A DNA stretch of 23,813 nucleotides, from the IMG/VR virus record IMGVR_UViG_3300031705_000980, positions 1 through 23,813 of that record. One strand, written 5' to 3'. Positions 1 through 4,771 of this stretch are shown piece after piece. Position 1 is the stretch's first letter. Each line of letters opens with the position of its first letter. The notes under the pieces are model-generated. The model did not search any database. It saw nothing but the letters and a program-made list of their open reading frames with translations, and was not told the origin of the DNA. The position numbers were made by a program, and so were the translations under genes. The stretch comes from a virus.

Positions 1-166
1 CGCCAACGTCAACTGCGCGGATGGCTGGTCCCACAGCCGGACCAAAAAGAGTGAAGCGCGCCGAGCGGCCACCACTGCTGCCAAGGGGTTAACAGCACTG
101 TCTCAGGAAATCCAGTCCGCCCCCGCTGAGGTCCAGATCGGCGGCGCGCTGGCTGATCTGTGGTAA
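1..166 (+). CDS. 3' end of an unidentified gene, possibly the AAA ATPase partner of the next gene
   Basis: An open frame runs in from the left edge (first full codon at base 2) and stops at TAA 164-166, giving about 54 visible residues ending in GGALADLW. The visible part is rich in Ala, Lys, Arg and Ser and shows no catalytic motif. The next gene is a CobT-like metallopeptidase/VWA protein, and in bacteria and phages such genes commonly follow a MoxR/CobS-like AAA+ ATPase, so this tail may belong to one. That is inference from position only. Codon composition resembles that of the following gene, which supports it being real. Confidence 0.5.
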   Translation, partial: ANVNCADGWSHSRTKKSEARRAATTAAKGLTALSQEIQSAPAEVQIGGALADLW

Positions 167-181
167 CACCCGTCTGATGAT

Positions 182-200
182 GGCCGACTGGTTATCGGCC
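182..200 (+). other. Small hairpin in a short intergenic gap
   Basis: GGCCGA (182-187) and TCGGCC (195-200) form a 6-bp stem with a 7-base loop, between the end of the partial gene and the next start. No T-run follows, so it is not a normal intrinsic terminator; it could be an RNA processing or stability element, or chance in GC-rich DNA. Confidence 0.25.
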
Positions 201-252
201 GAAACGTCCCCCGGGGCGTCACGGGAAACCACCCTAAAACGGAGTAACGAAA

Positions 253-1659
253 ATGAAGATTAACGCTATACCGCACTACACAAACGAGGCCGATCTATAC
301 ACATGTCGCGCATACGTTGAGGCGGCCACGCTGCTGCGCAAAGTCTGCCCCGGCTATGCCTCGGTCGTCGCGTCAGAGGTCACTGTGATCTGCACGTCAG
401 AGGTCGATACAGCAGCGACCGACGGCTACTACATCTACATCAACCCGAAGTTTTTCTTGGGTCTGCCCAACGTCAGCCAGCGCGCTTTTTTGCTGGGCCA
501 TGAGGGCGAACACGTCGCACTCAAGCACCCGCTGAGAGGCTCTGCTTTTGGCAAGCGCGGCTCGGGTCCAGACGGCCGACCATTCAGTCACCGCCTGTAC
601 AATTACGGCGCGGACTGCGTGATCAATCGAGACCTGATCGACGCTGGCCTCGAGATGATCCCCGGCGGCTGCCTCGAGGATCGCTTCACTCGTGAAGACC
701 TTGTAGACGCCGTGTACGTCACGCTGATGAACGAACAGCCCGAAGCTGATTCAGAGTCAGGGGAAGACCCGAGCGACCCCACAGGCGACGACAGCGACGA
801 CGGCGGCCAGTCAGGCGACGACGACGGCGAGTCAGGCGACGACAGCGACGGCGGCGAGTCAGGTGATGACGACGGCGAGTCAGGTGATGATGACGGCGAC
901 GACGGCGACGGCCAGCACCTCGAGCCTAAATACTCAGGCGCTGATCAGGCTACCCAGCAGGCTGAAGACGAGGCGCGGATAGAGCGCGCAGTCGATCGAG
1001 CGATCGAGGTGCAGGAGGTTGCAGTCAAGCAGCGTGAGGTGCGCGAAGACCAGCAGCCGACTGCGGGCCTGCGCGGCGCTGGCAGAGTAGAAGCGCAGGC
1101 GTCCAAAGCCGACTGGCGCTCAGAGCTGGCCGAGGATTTCTACTGCGCGGGCCGCAATGGCACGGCCGACCCAGCGCGCATCCACAGCCGTCGGTTCAGC
1201 CTGCTGGGGGTTGTCAGCCCAGCGACGCGCGGTACTCTTAACTCCTTAGTATTAACGATCGATATTTCTTGGTCGGTCAATCGAGATCGCCTCGTGGCGT
1301 TCATCGTGGAATGCGCAGCGGCGATCGACGTCCTACAGCCAGCCGATGGCGTCACGGTCGTCTGGTGCAACCACAAGGTCAAGCAAGTTGATACGGTCTT
1401 TAGCGGCGGCGAGCTGCTGGACCTCGAGATCCCCGGAGGCGGCGGCACTGACCTGACCGAGTCAGTCAAATGGCTCGAGGCCAACGGCATCGAGGCCGAC
1501 ATCCACCTATGCTTCACCGACGGCGAATACTCCAACGAGGACTGGGCCGAGCTGGGCAAGGCTGGCGTCATCACCGTAATGGATCGTCCGCTCGATAGCT
1601 ACACTCAGCGGATCGTCGCGCAGACAGGCCAGCGAGTGATCGTGGCGGTGGACGCATGA
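253..1659 (+). CDS. CobT-like protein: DUF2201-type putative metallopeptidase plus VWA-like domain
   Basis: 468 residues in two domains joined by an acidic linker. The N-terminal part (about residues 1-160) contains HEGEH followed by VALKH, an HExxH zinc-metallopeptidase signature, as in the DUF2201 N-terminal family. The linker (about 165-215) is a Ser-Gly-Asp-Glu repeat. The C-terminal part (about 320-468) is VWA-like: DISWS gives a MIDAS DxSxS motif, GGGTDL supplies the Thr, and FTDGEY the second Asp. Known relatives work beside MoxR/CobS AAA+ ATPases in chelatase-like or remodelling complexes; the target of phage copies is unknown. The start has GGAG (241-244) 8 bases upstream. The stop overlaps the next start as ATGA. 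Family assignment is confident; whether the metallopeptidase site is active is not known. Confidence 0.85.
   Translation: MKINAIPHYTNEADLYTCRAYVEAATLLRKVCPGYASVVASEVTVICTSEVDTAATDGYYIYINPKFFLGLPNVSQRAFLLGHEGEHVALKHPLRGSAFGKRGSGPDGRPFSHRLYNYGADCVINRDLIDAGLEMIPGGCLEDRFTREDLVDAVYVTLMNEQPEADSESGEDPSDPTGDDSDDGGQSGDDDGESGDDSDGGESGDDDGESGDDDGDDGDGQHLEPKYSGADQATQQAEDEARIERAVDRAIEVQEVAVKQREVREDQQPTAGLRGAGRVEAQASKADWRSELAEDFYCAGRNGTADPARIHSRRFSLLGVVSPATRGTLNSLVLTIDISWSVNRDRLVAFIVECAAAIDVLQPADGVTVVWCNHKVKQVDTVFSGGELLDLEIPGGGGTDLTESVKWLEANGIEADIHLCFTDGEYSNEDWAELGKAGVITVMDRPLDSYTQRIVAQTGQRVIVAVDA
793..910 (+). repeat. Degenerate in-frame repeat coding for the acidic linker
   Basis: Repeated units of the kind GAGTCAGGTGATGACGACGG code for Ser-Gly-Asp-Asp-Asp-Gly-Glu. 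The unit length is a multiple of three, so repeat expansion or contraction would only change linker length. Acidic linkers in the same position are a feature of CobT-type proteins. Confidence 0.6.
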
Positions 1660-2165
1660 GCCGCCGCGACGCCGACGTCGTCTACTGGTGCGCACCCGCG
1701 CACCCGAGGCCGCTGACGCGCGCACAGACGTCTGGCTGGGCCTCTGCCATGTCTGCACTCAACTACCGCCAAGACGGCGACACCGCGCTCTGGCGCGCCC
1801 AGAGAGGGCGCTACAAGACCGCGCGGAAGATCACCATGCACCGCGTTGACATCGAGCTGGCCGAGCTGGCCGCAGGCGCGCTGGCGCGCTCACCGAGCAG
1901 CGCGCGGGCTGGATCGACCGCACTTGAAACCCTGCGGCGCGCCTGTCGCGCGACCGCCGCGCACGAGGTCCGGCACGTCGATCCTGACCAGCTCCACAAG
2001 CAAGCTGGGCTGGCGCGCATAGCCGCGTGGTCCACATACATATCAGTGTTCAACCGCCGCATCGCCGCCGAGTTCGATCGGACTGAGGCGGCAGCCAACA
2101 CGCCGATGCGGCGGGCAGGAAAAATAATCACCACTACTGTTAATCAACTAGGAGCAAGACTATGA
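1656..2165 (+). CDS. Hypothetical phage protein, 169 residues
   Basis: No family was recognised. The protein is rich in Ala and Arg and looks mostly helical; there is no signal peptide or membrane segment. Residues around 95-110 contain HEVRH within a helical stretch, which is HExxH-like, but there is no third ligand that can be recognised and it may be coincidence. The start overlaps the stop of the CobT-like gene (ATGA), implying translational coupling, and the stop overlaps the start of the next small gene in the same way. It probably belongs to the same functional unit as the CobT-like protein. Confidence 0.6.
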   Translation: MSRRDADVVYWCAPAHPRPLTRAQTSGWASAMSALNYRQDGDTALWRAQRGRYKTARKITMHRVDIELAELAAGALARSPSSARAGSTALETLRRACRATAAHEVRHVDPDQLHKQAGLARIAAWSTYISVFNRRIAAEFDRTEAAANTPMRRAGKIITTTVNQLGARL

Positions 2166-2305
2166 AAGCTAAATATAACCGACCTGATCGACCCTGCACG
2201 AACAAGCGCGATAAGCAGACCAAGCGAATGCATCAGCGCACTGCAATGAATGGGTGCGACATGCACCGTTACCTAGAACCAATGCGTAAAGGGAGTATGA
2301 AATGA
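2162..2305 (+). CDS. Small basic hypothetical protein, 47 residues
   Basis: ATG 2162 overlaps the upstream TGA (ATGA). AGGAG at 2150-2154 lies 7 bases upstream, an ideal Shine-Dalgarno position. The product begins MKAKYNRPDRPC and is rich in Lys, Arg and Met. No domain was recognised. It sits in a chain of very small overlapping genes typical of phage accessory regions. The existence call rests on the ribosome binding site and the overlaps on both sides. Confidence 0.5.
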   Translation: MKAKYNRPDRPCTNKRDKQTKRMHQRTAMNGCDMHRYLEPMRKGSMK

Positions 2306-2385
2306 GCAACAACGACCTGACAGGGCTGCTGGTATTAGCAGTCTACCTAACACCCATTTATCTACTGATAGGAGCGTGGATGTGA
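2302..2385 (+). CDS. Tiny single-span membrane protein, 27 residues
   Basis: ATG 2302 overlaps the upstream stop, with GGGAG at 2291-2295 six bases before it. After MSNNDLTG, residues 9-27 are almost all hydrophobic and could form one transmembrane helix, with a short polar N-terminus. The role is unknown; small phage membrane peptides of this type are sometimes involved in exclusion or lysis control, but nothing here shows that. Confidence 0.45.
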   Translation: MSNNDLTGLLVLAVYLTPIYLLIGAWM

Positions 2386-2537
2386 TCTTTGATTACAACA
2401 AGTCCAAGCAGCGAAAAAACCGACACTGTCGGGCCGCCAAGAAAGCCAACGATCGGCGGCGCGAACGCTCACAGAGACAACGTAAATGGCAGGCCGCTGC
2501 CCTTCACAAGCTAACAATAGGAGTAACACATGACTAA
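2382..2537 (+). CDS. Small, very basic hypothetical protein with a GTG start, 51 residues
   Basis: The frame opens with GTG 2382, overlapping the stop of the membrane peptide, and ends at TAA 2535-2537 inside the start of the next gene. GGAG at 2371-2374 is 7 bases upstream. An in-frame GTG at 2376 is too close to that GGAG to be preferred. The product is dense in Lys, Arg and Gln (for example KQRKNRHCRAAKK), so it could bind nucleic acid. No family was recognised. Confidence 0.42.
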   Translation: MIFDYNKSKQRKNRHCRAAKKANDRRRERSQRQRKWQAAALHKLTIGVTHD

Positions 2538-2727
2538 AAAACAAATGCTTGACGTCCTCGATGCCGTCGCCCAGTTAAAGAGCGAAGGCTACGCCGTGGT
2601 AGTTTTCTGCCCCGGCGAACTGGAGGGCGCGACACCCAAGAAACTGGAAGCATCGCTGGTGAAATTCGGAAGGATCGTGATCTCGGATTTGATTGACGGA
2701 CCGGAGGAAGGAATCCAGTATCACTGA
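2530..2727 (+). CDS. Hypothetical small protein, 65 residues
   Basis: It begins MTKKQMLDVLDAV, with AGGAG (2519-2523) 6 bases before the start. The pattern of a helix, a hydrophobic beta strand (YAVVVFC), another helix and a second strand (GRIVIS) suggests a small compact alpha/beta fold. No known domain was identified. It is the last of five overlapping genes before a hairpin. Confidence 0.6.
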   Translation: MTKKQMLDVLDAVAQLKSEGYAVVVFCPGELEGATPKKLEASLVKFGRIVISDLIDGPEEGIQYH

Positions 2728-2742
2728 CCAGTTAGCAGCAAC
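2724..2742 (+). repeat. Imperfect direct repeat, left copy
   Basis: CTGACCAGTTAGCAGCAAC here matches 17 of 19 bases with the copy at 3254-3272. The two copies bracket the lone DUF4102 gene and its terminator. Confidence 0.55.
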
Positions 2743-2750
2743 AATATACT

Positions 2751-2774
2751 GCGGCCCCCTAACGACCGGGCCGC
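2751..2774 (+). terminator. Possible weak intrinsic terminator
   Basis: GCGGCCC (2751-2757) pairs with GGGCCGC (2768-2774) over a 10-base loop, just after the stop of the 65-residue gene. The following tract is mixed A/T rather than pure T, so it may attenuate rather than fully stop transcription into the next gene. Confidence 0.45.
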
Positions 2775-2805
2775 ATAAATTTTAAAAATATTTTGAGGAA
2801 CAACG

Positions 2806-3105
2806 ATGAAGAGACATCCCGTTAAAGCAATAACCCCGGATACCATCAGCCGAATGGTTGCCGCTGGCAAAAAGGCCAAACGCGCTGACGGCAACGGCCT
2901 GTACCTAATAGTACAAGCCAACGGCCGCAAGGCGTGGTACTGGCGCGCGATAGTTGCGGGCCGCCGCAAGTATGTGGGCTGCGGAGGCGACCGCGTTTCG
3001 CTTGAGGAGGCGCGCGCTGCGGCGGCAGAGCTGTCCCAAGACCTTAGACAGTGGAGAAGGAAGGAACTACTGGATAGGCGGCGAGGCGAGTTGTTTCCTA
3101 GCTAA
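2806..3105 (+). CDS. Stand-alone integrase arm-binding (DUF4102-like) domain protein
   Basis: 99 residues. The segment ADGNGLYLIVQANGRKAW and the later YVGCGGDRVSLEEARAAA follow the pattern of the N-terminal DUF4102 arm-DNA-binding domain of P4/CP4-type tyrosine integrases. There is no core-binding or catalytic domain and no coding remnant of one downstream; the frame ends cleanly at TAA 3103-3105 and a terminator follows. TGAGGAAC upstream supplies a ribosome binding site. It could be a DNA-binding regulator or architectural protein derived from an integrase, or a truncated integrase that stayed open. The window's real integrase (17946-18926) has a different N-terminus, so this is not its missing part. 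Fold assignment is good; function is inferred. Confidence 0.72.
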   Translation: MKRHPVKAITPDTISRMVAAGKKAKRADGNGLYLIVQANGRKAWYWRAIVAGRRKYVGCGGDRVSLEEARAAAAELSQDLRQWRRKELLDRRRGELFPS

Positions 3106-3125
3106 CCGCCCTGCCCCACTAGGGT

Positions 3126-3153
3126 GAGCCGAATGACATAGGTTATTCGGCTC
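3126..3153 (+). other. 9-bp stem hairpin before the terminator
   Basis: GAGCCGAAT (3126-3134) pairs perfectly with ATTCGGCTC (3145-3153) over a 10-base loop. No T-run follows directly. It precedes the main terminator by 9 bases and may stabilise the 3' end of the transcript. Confidence 0.5.
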
Positions 3154-3162
3154 AGTATACTC

Positions 3163-3189
3163 AGCCCGCCATCGTGCGGGCTTTTTTTT
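3163..3189 (+). terminator. Strong Rho-independent terminator
   Basis: AGCCCGC (3163-3169) pairs with GCGGGCT (3176-3182) over a 6-base loop and is followed by an uninterrupted T-run to 3189. It closes the plus-strand block ending with the DUF4102-like gene. Confidence 0.9.
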
Positions 3190-3210
3190 GCGCCTGTCAA
3201 CCCCCTAAGT

Positions 3211-3236
3211 GGGCAAAAACCGATTCGTTTTTGCCC
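3211..3236. other. Perfect 10-bp palindromic hairpin with a 6-base loop
   Basis: GGGCAAAAAC (3211-3220) and GTTTTTGCCC (3227-3236) are perfect inverted repeats around CGATTC. Neither strand has a T-run after the stem, but the stem itself contains one. It lies between the ends of convergent transcripts and could be a termination or processing element, or a protein-binding palindrome. Confidence 0.55.
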
Positions 3237-3253
3237 GCCTAAAAAACCTAGCT

Positions 3254-3272
3254 CCTGACCAGTTAAGAGCAA
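3254..3272 (+). repeat. Imperfect direct repeat, right copy
   Basis: CTGACCAGTTAAGAGCAAC, 17 of 19 bases identical to 2724-2742. Confidence 0.55.
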
Positions 3273-3309
3273 CGCTACACGAAGTCAAAAACGAAAACTA
3301 ACCGGAAAA

Positions 3310-3327
3310 GGGTTCCAAGGGTTCCAA
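3310..3327 (+). repeat. Tandem 9-base repeat
   Basis: GGGTTCCAA is present twice, head to tail, in noncoding DNA. Its role is unknown. Confidence 0.5.
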
Positions 3328-3414
3328 ATTGAAAAAAACGAGGCTCTGTATTGACGTCTAAGCGATTTGCCGAGGCCACCCCTACCACTGACACCCCTGA
3401 TTTTGGGGGCAAAA

Positions 3415-3846
3415 CTATTTGCGGGCCAGCCGATACTCAGCTTCCGACAACAACTCCATGCAACGCGCAACCCGCCCATCGTGAGCAGCGCGGCTCTTCC
3501 TAAACGTATGGCGCGTTACTCCTAACAGCCTAGACACAGTCCGCTCGCCAAACACGTCGCCGTAAAAACTGGCCGTCGTGGATAGCAGCGCGACTGACGC
3601 CTGCCGCTCGGACCCGCCGACCCACTCGGTCAGGCGCGACAGCTCACCGCGCGACAGCTCCCCGAGTACCAGCAGCCGAGCGAACTCAGCGACGGGTCGC
3701 GGGTCATCAGGAGCGGCCAAGCTGGCGGCGACGTCCTGCCACCCGCTCTGAAGTCCTGCCGCGCGCCCTGAAGTCCTGCCGCCCGAGTCAGAGAATGCGG
3801 TGCTGCTCCGACACCCGAGCAACGCGATCCGCTCGAGGGCGCTCAC
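3415..3846 (-). CDS. Hypothetical protein with possible HTH, last gene of the leftward operon
   Basis: 143 residues from a GTG start at 3846 that overlaps the TGA of the upstream cupin-like gene (GTGA), which supports the start. The N-terminal quarter is Ser/Gly/Arg-rich and low in order; the rest looks helical. Residues about 100-125 (ERTVSRLLGVTRHTFRKS) resemble a helix-turn-helix, so it may be a DNA-binding protein, conceivably a late regulator given its place at the end of the leftward early operon. The family was not recognised. Its coding DNA near the N-terminus carries 20-base tandem repeats whose length is not a multiple of three, so successive copies are read in different frames. Confidence 0.55.
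   Translation of the reverse strand: MSALERIALLGCRSSTAFSDSGGRTSGRAAGLQSGWQDVAASLAAPDDPRPVAEFARLLVLGELSRGELSRLTEWVGGSERQASVALLSTTASFYGDVFGERTVSRLLGVTRHTFRKSRAAHDGRVARCMELLSEAEYRLARK
3733..3792. repeat. 20-base tandem repeat, three copies plus one detached copy at 3854
   Basis: Units start with GTCCTGCC at 3733, 3753 and 3773; the first two match at 17 of 20 bases and the third decays in its second half. A further copy of the first 13 bases, GTCCTGCCGCGCG, starts at 3854, about four unit lengths on. The set spans the start of the 143-residue gene and the 3' end of the cupin-like gene. Confidence 0.65.
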
Positions 3847-4253
3847 CCTTTTAGTCCTGCCGCGCGTCCCGTCTTAGACAGATGCTGGCCCGCGTCAACC
3901 CACCCAGTTGGGGTCGAGAAACCCCACCGCCGTTTGACGGGGCCAGTGATAAATACAGTCCAAACCGGGCTGTGATATACGTCAAGCCGATGAAGCAGCT
4001 TGGCTCTGCGATACACAGGCCAAAGCCACGGTATCCTGCGATCAAAGCACCGACCACTTTTAGCCCTTAACTCCTCCCACAAGCAACCCCTAAGCAAGAA
4101 ACTTACCGACCACCACGGATGGTCGTGTAGGATAGCGTCGTCTGAGTTGTGAAATCTGTGCAAGTAGATGTTGCAATATTTATTCCGAGGGATGAGATGC
4201 CATCGCGTCATGTAATCATCTCGGATCACCACTTTCTTAAAAAACTTTCTCAT
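3843..4253 (-). CDS. Cupin-like metal-binding phage protein
   Basis: 136 residues. The pattern NSDDAILHDHPWW (about residues 36-48), a downstream HRL near residue 86, FITGP and RRWGF matches a cupin-like family common in phage genomes near nucleotide and replication genes. HxH together with a later His would form the metal site of a cupin beta-barrel. No enzymatic reaction is established for the family as far as I know. The start overlaps the stop of the kinase gene (ATGA) and the stop overlaps the next start, so all are translationally coupled. The last ten residues are coded by DNA that includes the detached 20-base repeat copy, which may have extended the C-terminus. Confidence 0.7.
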   Translation of the reverse strand: MRKFFKKVVIRDDYMTRWHLIPRNKYCNIYLHRFHNSDDAILHDHPWWSVSFLLRGCLWEELRAKSGRCFDRRIPWLWPVYRRAKLLHRLDVYHSPVWTVFITGPVKRRWGFSTPTGWVDAGQHLSKTGRAAGLKG

Positions 4254-4771
4254 CGTACCCCCAACAGTTTGCGGGCTGTAAATTCAAGTTGCTCTATTGA
4301 TGAGTCGTTATGAATAACAGGCTCACCTTCTCGCGGGATAATCCCACCCTCGCTGGTGTGCGCAGCAACAGTAGGCGCGGCCCGACGGCGAACGTGCCAT
4401 AGCTCACCTTTCGCTCTGACCCACGCCGCCTCGTTCTCGAACCGGACGTCAGGAATAATTACAAACGTGTACCGCTCTGAGAATTTGCTTGCAAGGATCA
4501 GCCATGTGTCTTGGTGGACAATGTCACGCGCCCACTCAGTGCCAAGCGTTTGCAGCAACTCGCGTGGACTCTTGCCGAGCGGCTCGAGAACCACTTCTTT
4601 TAAATGGCCGTTGAGATGATCCTCGCTGAGACCGAACCCCGCCGCCAACATTCTTTTAAGGGGGTCGGCAAAACCGTAGCGCGTGTATCCGTGGTCGCGC
4701 ACAAGGTGAGCGGCGATCGTGTCCTTGCCCGTTCGCGCTGGCCCAGCCAGCCCTATAATTTTGACGGTCAC
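4250..4771 (-). CDS. Deoxynucleoside monophosphate kinase
   Basis: 173 residues beginning MTVKIIGLAGPARTGKDT; residues 10-18 form a P-loop of the GxxxxGKDT type typical of phage dNMP kinases. FADPLK (about 35-40), the conserved LLQTLGTEWAR segment and a later IIPDVRFENEA strand-Asp-Arg motif fit the same family. It would transfer phosphate from ATP to dNMPs in the cytoplasm, raising dNTP supply for phage replication. The length is close to that of short phage dNMP kinases. It overlaps the primase-helicase stop by 4 bases and the cupin-like start by 4 bases, so it belongs to the leftward replication operon. Confidence 0.88.
   Translation of the reverse strand: MTVKIIGLAGPARTGKDTIAAHLVRDHGYTRYGFADPLKRMLAAGFGLSEDHLNGHLKEVVLEPLGKSPRELLQTLGTEWARDIVHQDTWLILASKFSERYTFVIIPDVRFENEAAWVRAKGELWHVRRRAAPTVAAHTSEGGIIPREGEPVIHNDSSIEQLEFTARKLLGVR

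Larger units (their letters stand above)
3106..3414. other. Noncoding convergent intergenic region
   Basis: About 310 bases between the end of the plus-strand block and the end of the minus-strand block. It holds two hairpins, a strong plus-strand terminator, a 10-bp palindrome, the right copy of the 19-base repeat, and a tandem GGGTTCCAA pair at 3310-3327. I saw no convincing gene and no clear minus-strand terminator. Confidence 0.6.

Noticed and set aside
177-263. 28-codon plus-strand ORF before the CobT-like gene
   Set aside because: No Shine-Dalgarno, lies over a hairpin, and overlaps the well-supported start of the next gene in another frame.
1140-1574. 144-codon minus-strand ORF opposite the CobT-like gene
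   Set aside because: Antisense shadow of a clearly conserved coding region; Ser/Pro/Arg-rich composition without a domain.
2092-2165. tRNA or other structured RNA near the small-gene chain
   Set aside because: No cloverleaf or T-loop consensus was found here or elsewhere in the window by eye.
3733-3866. CRISPR-like array
   Set aside because: Units are contiguous without unique spacers and decay quickly; they are simple tandem repeats.
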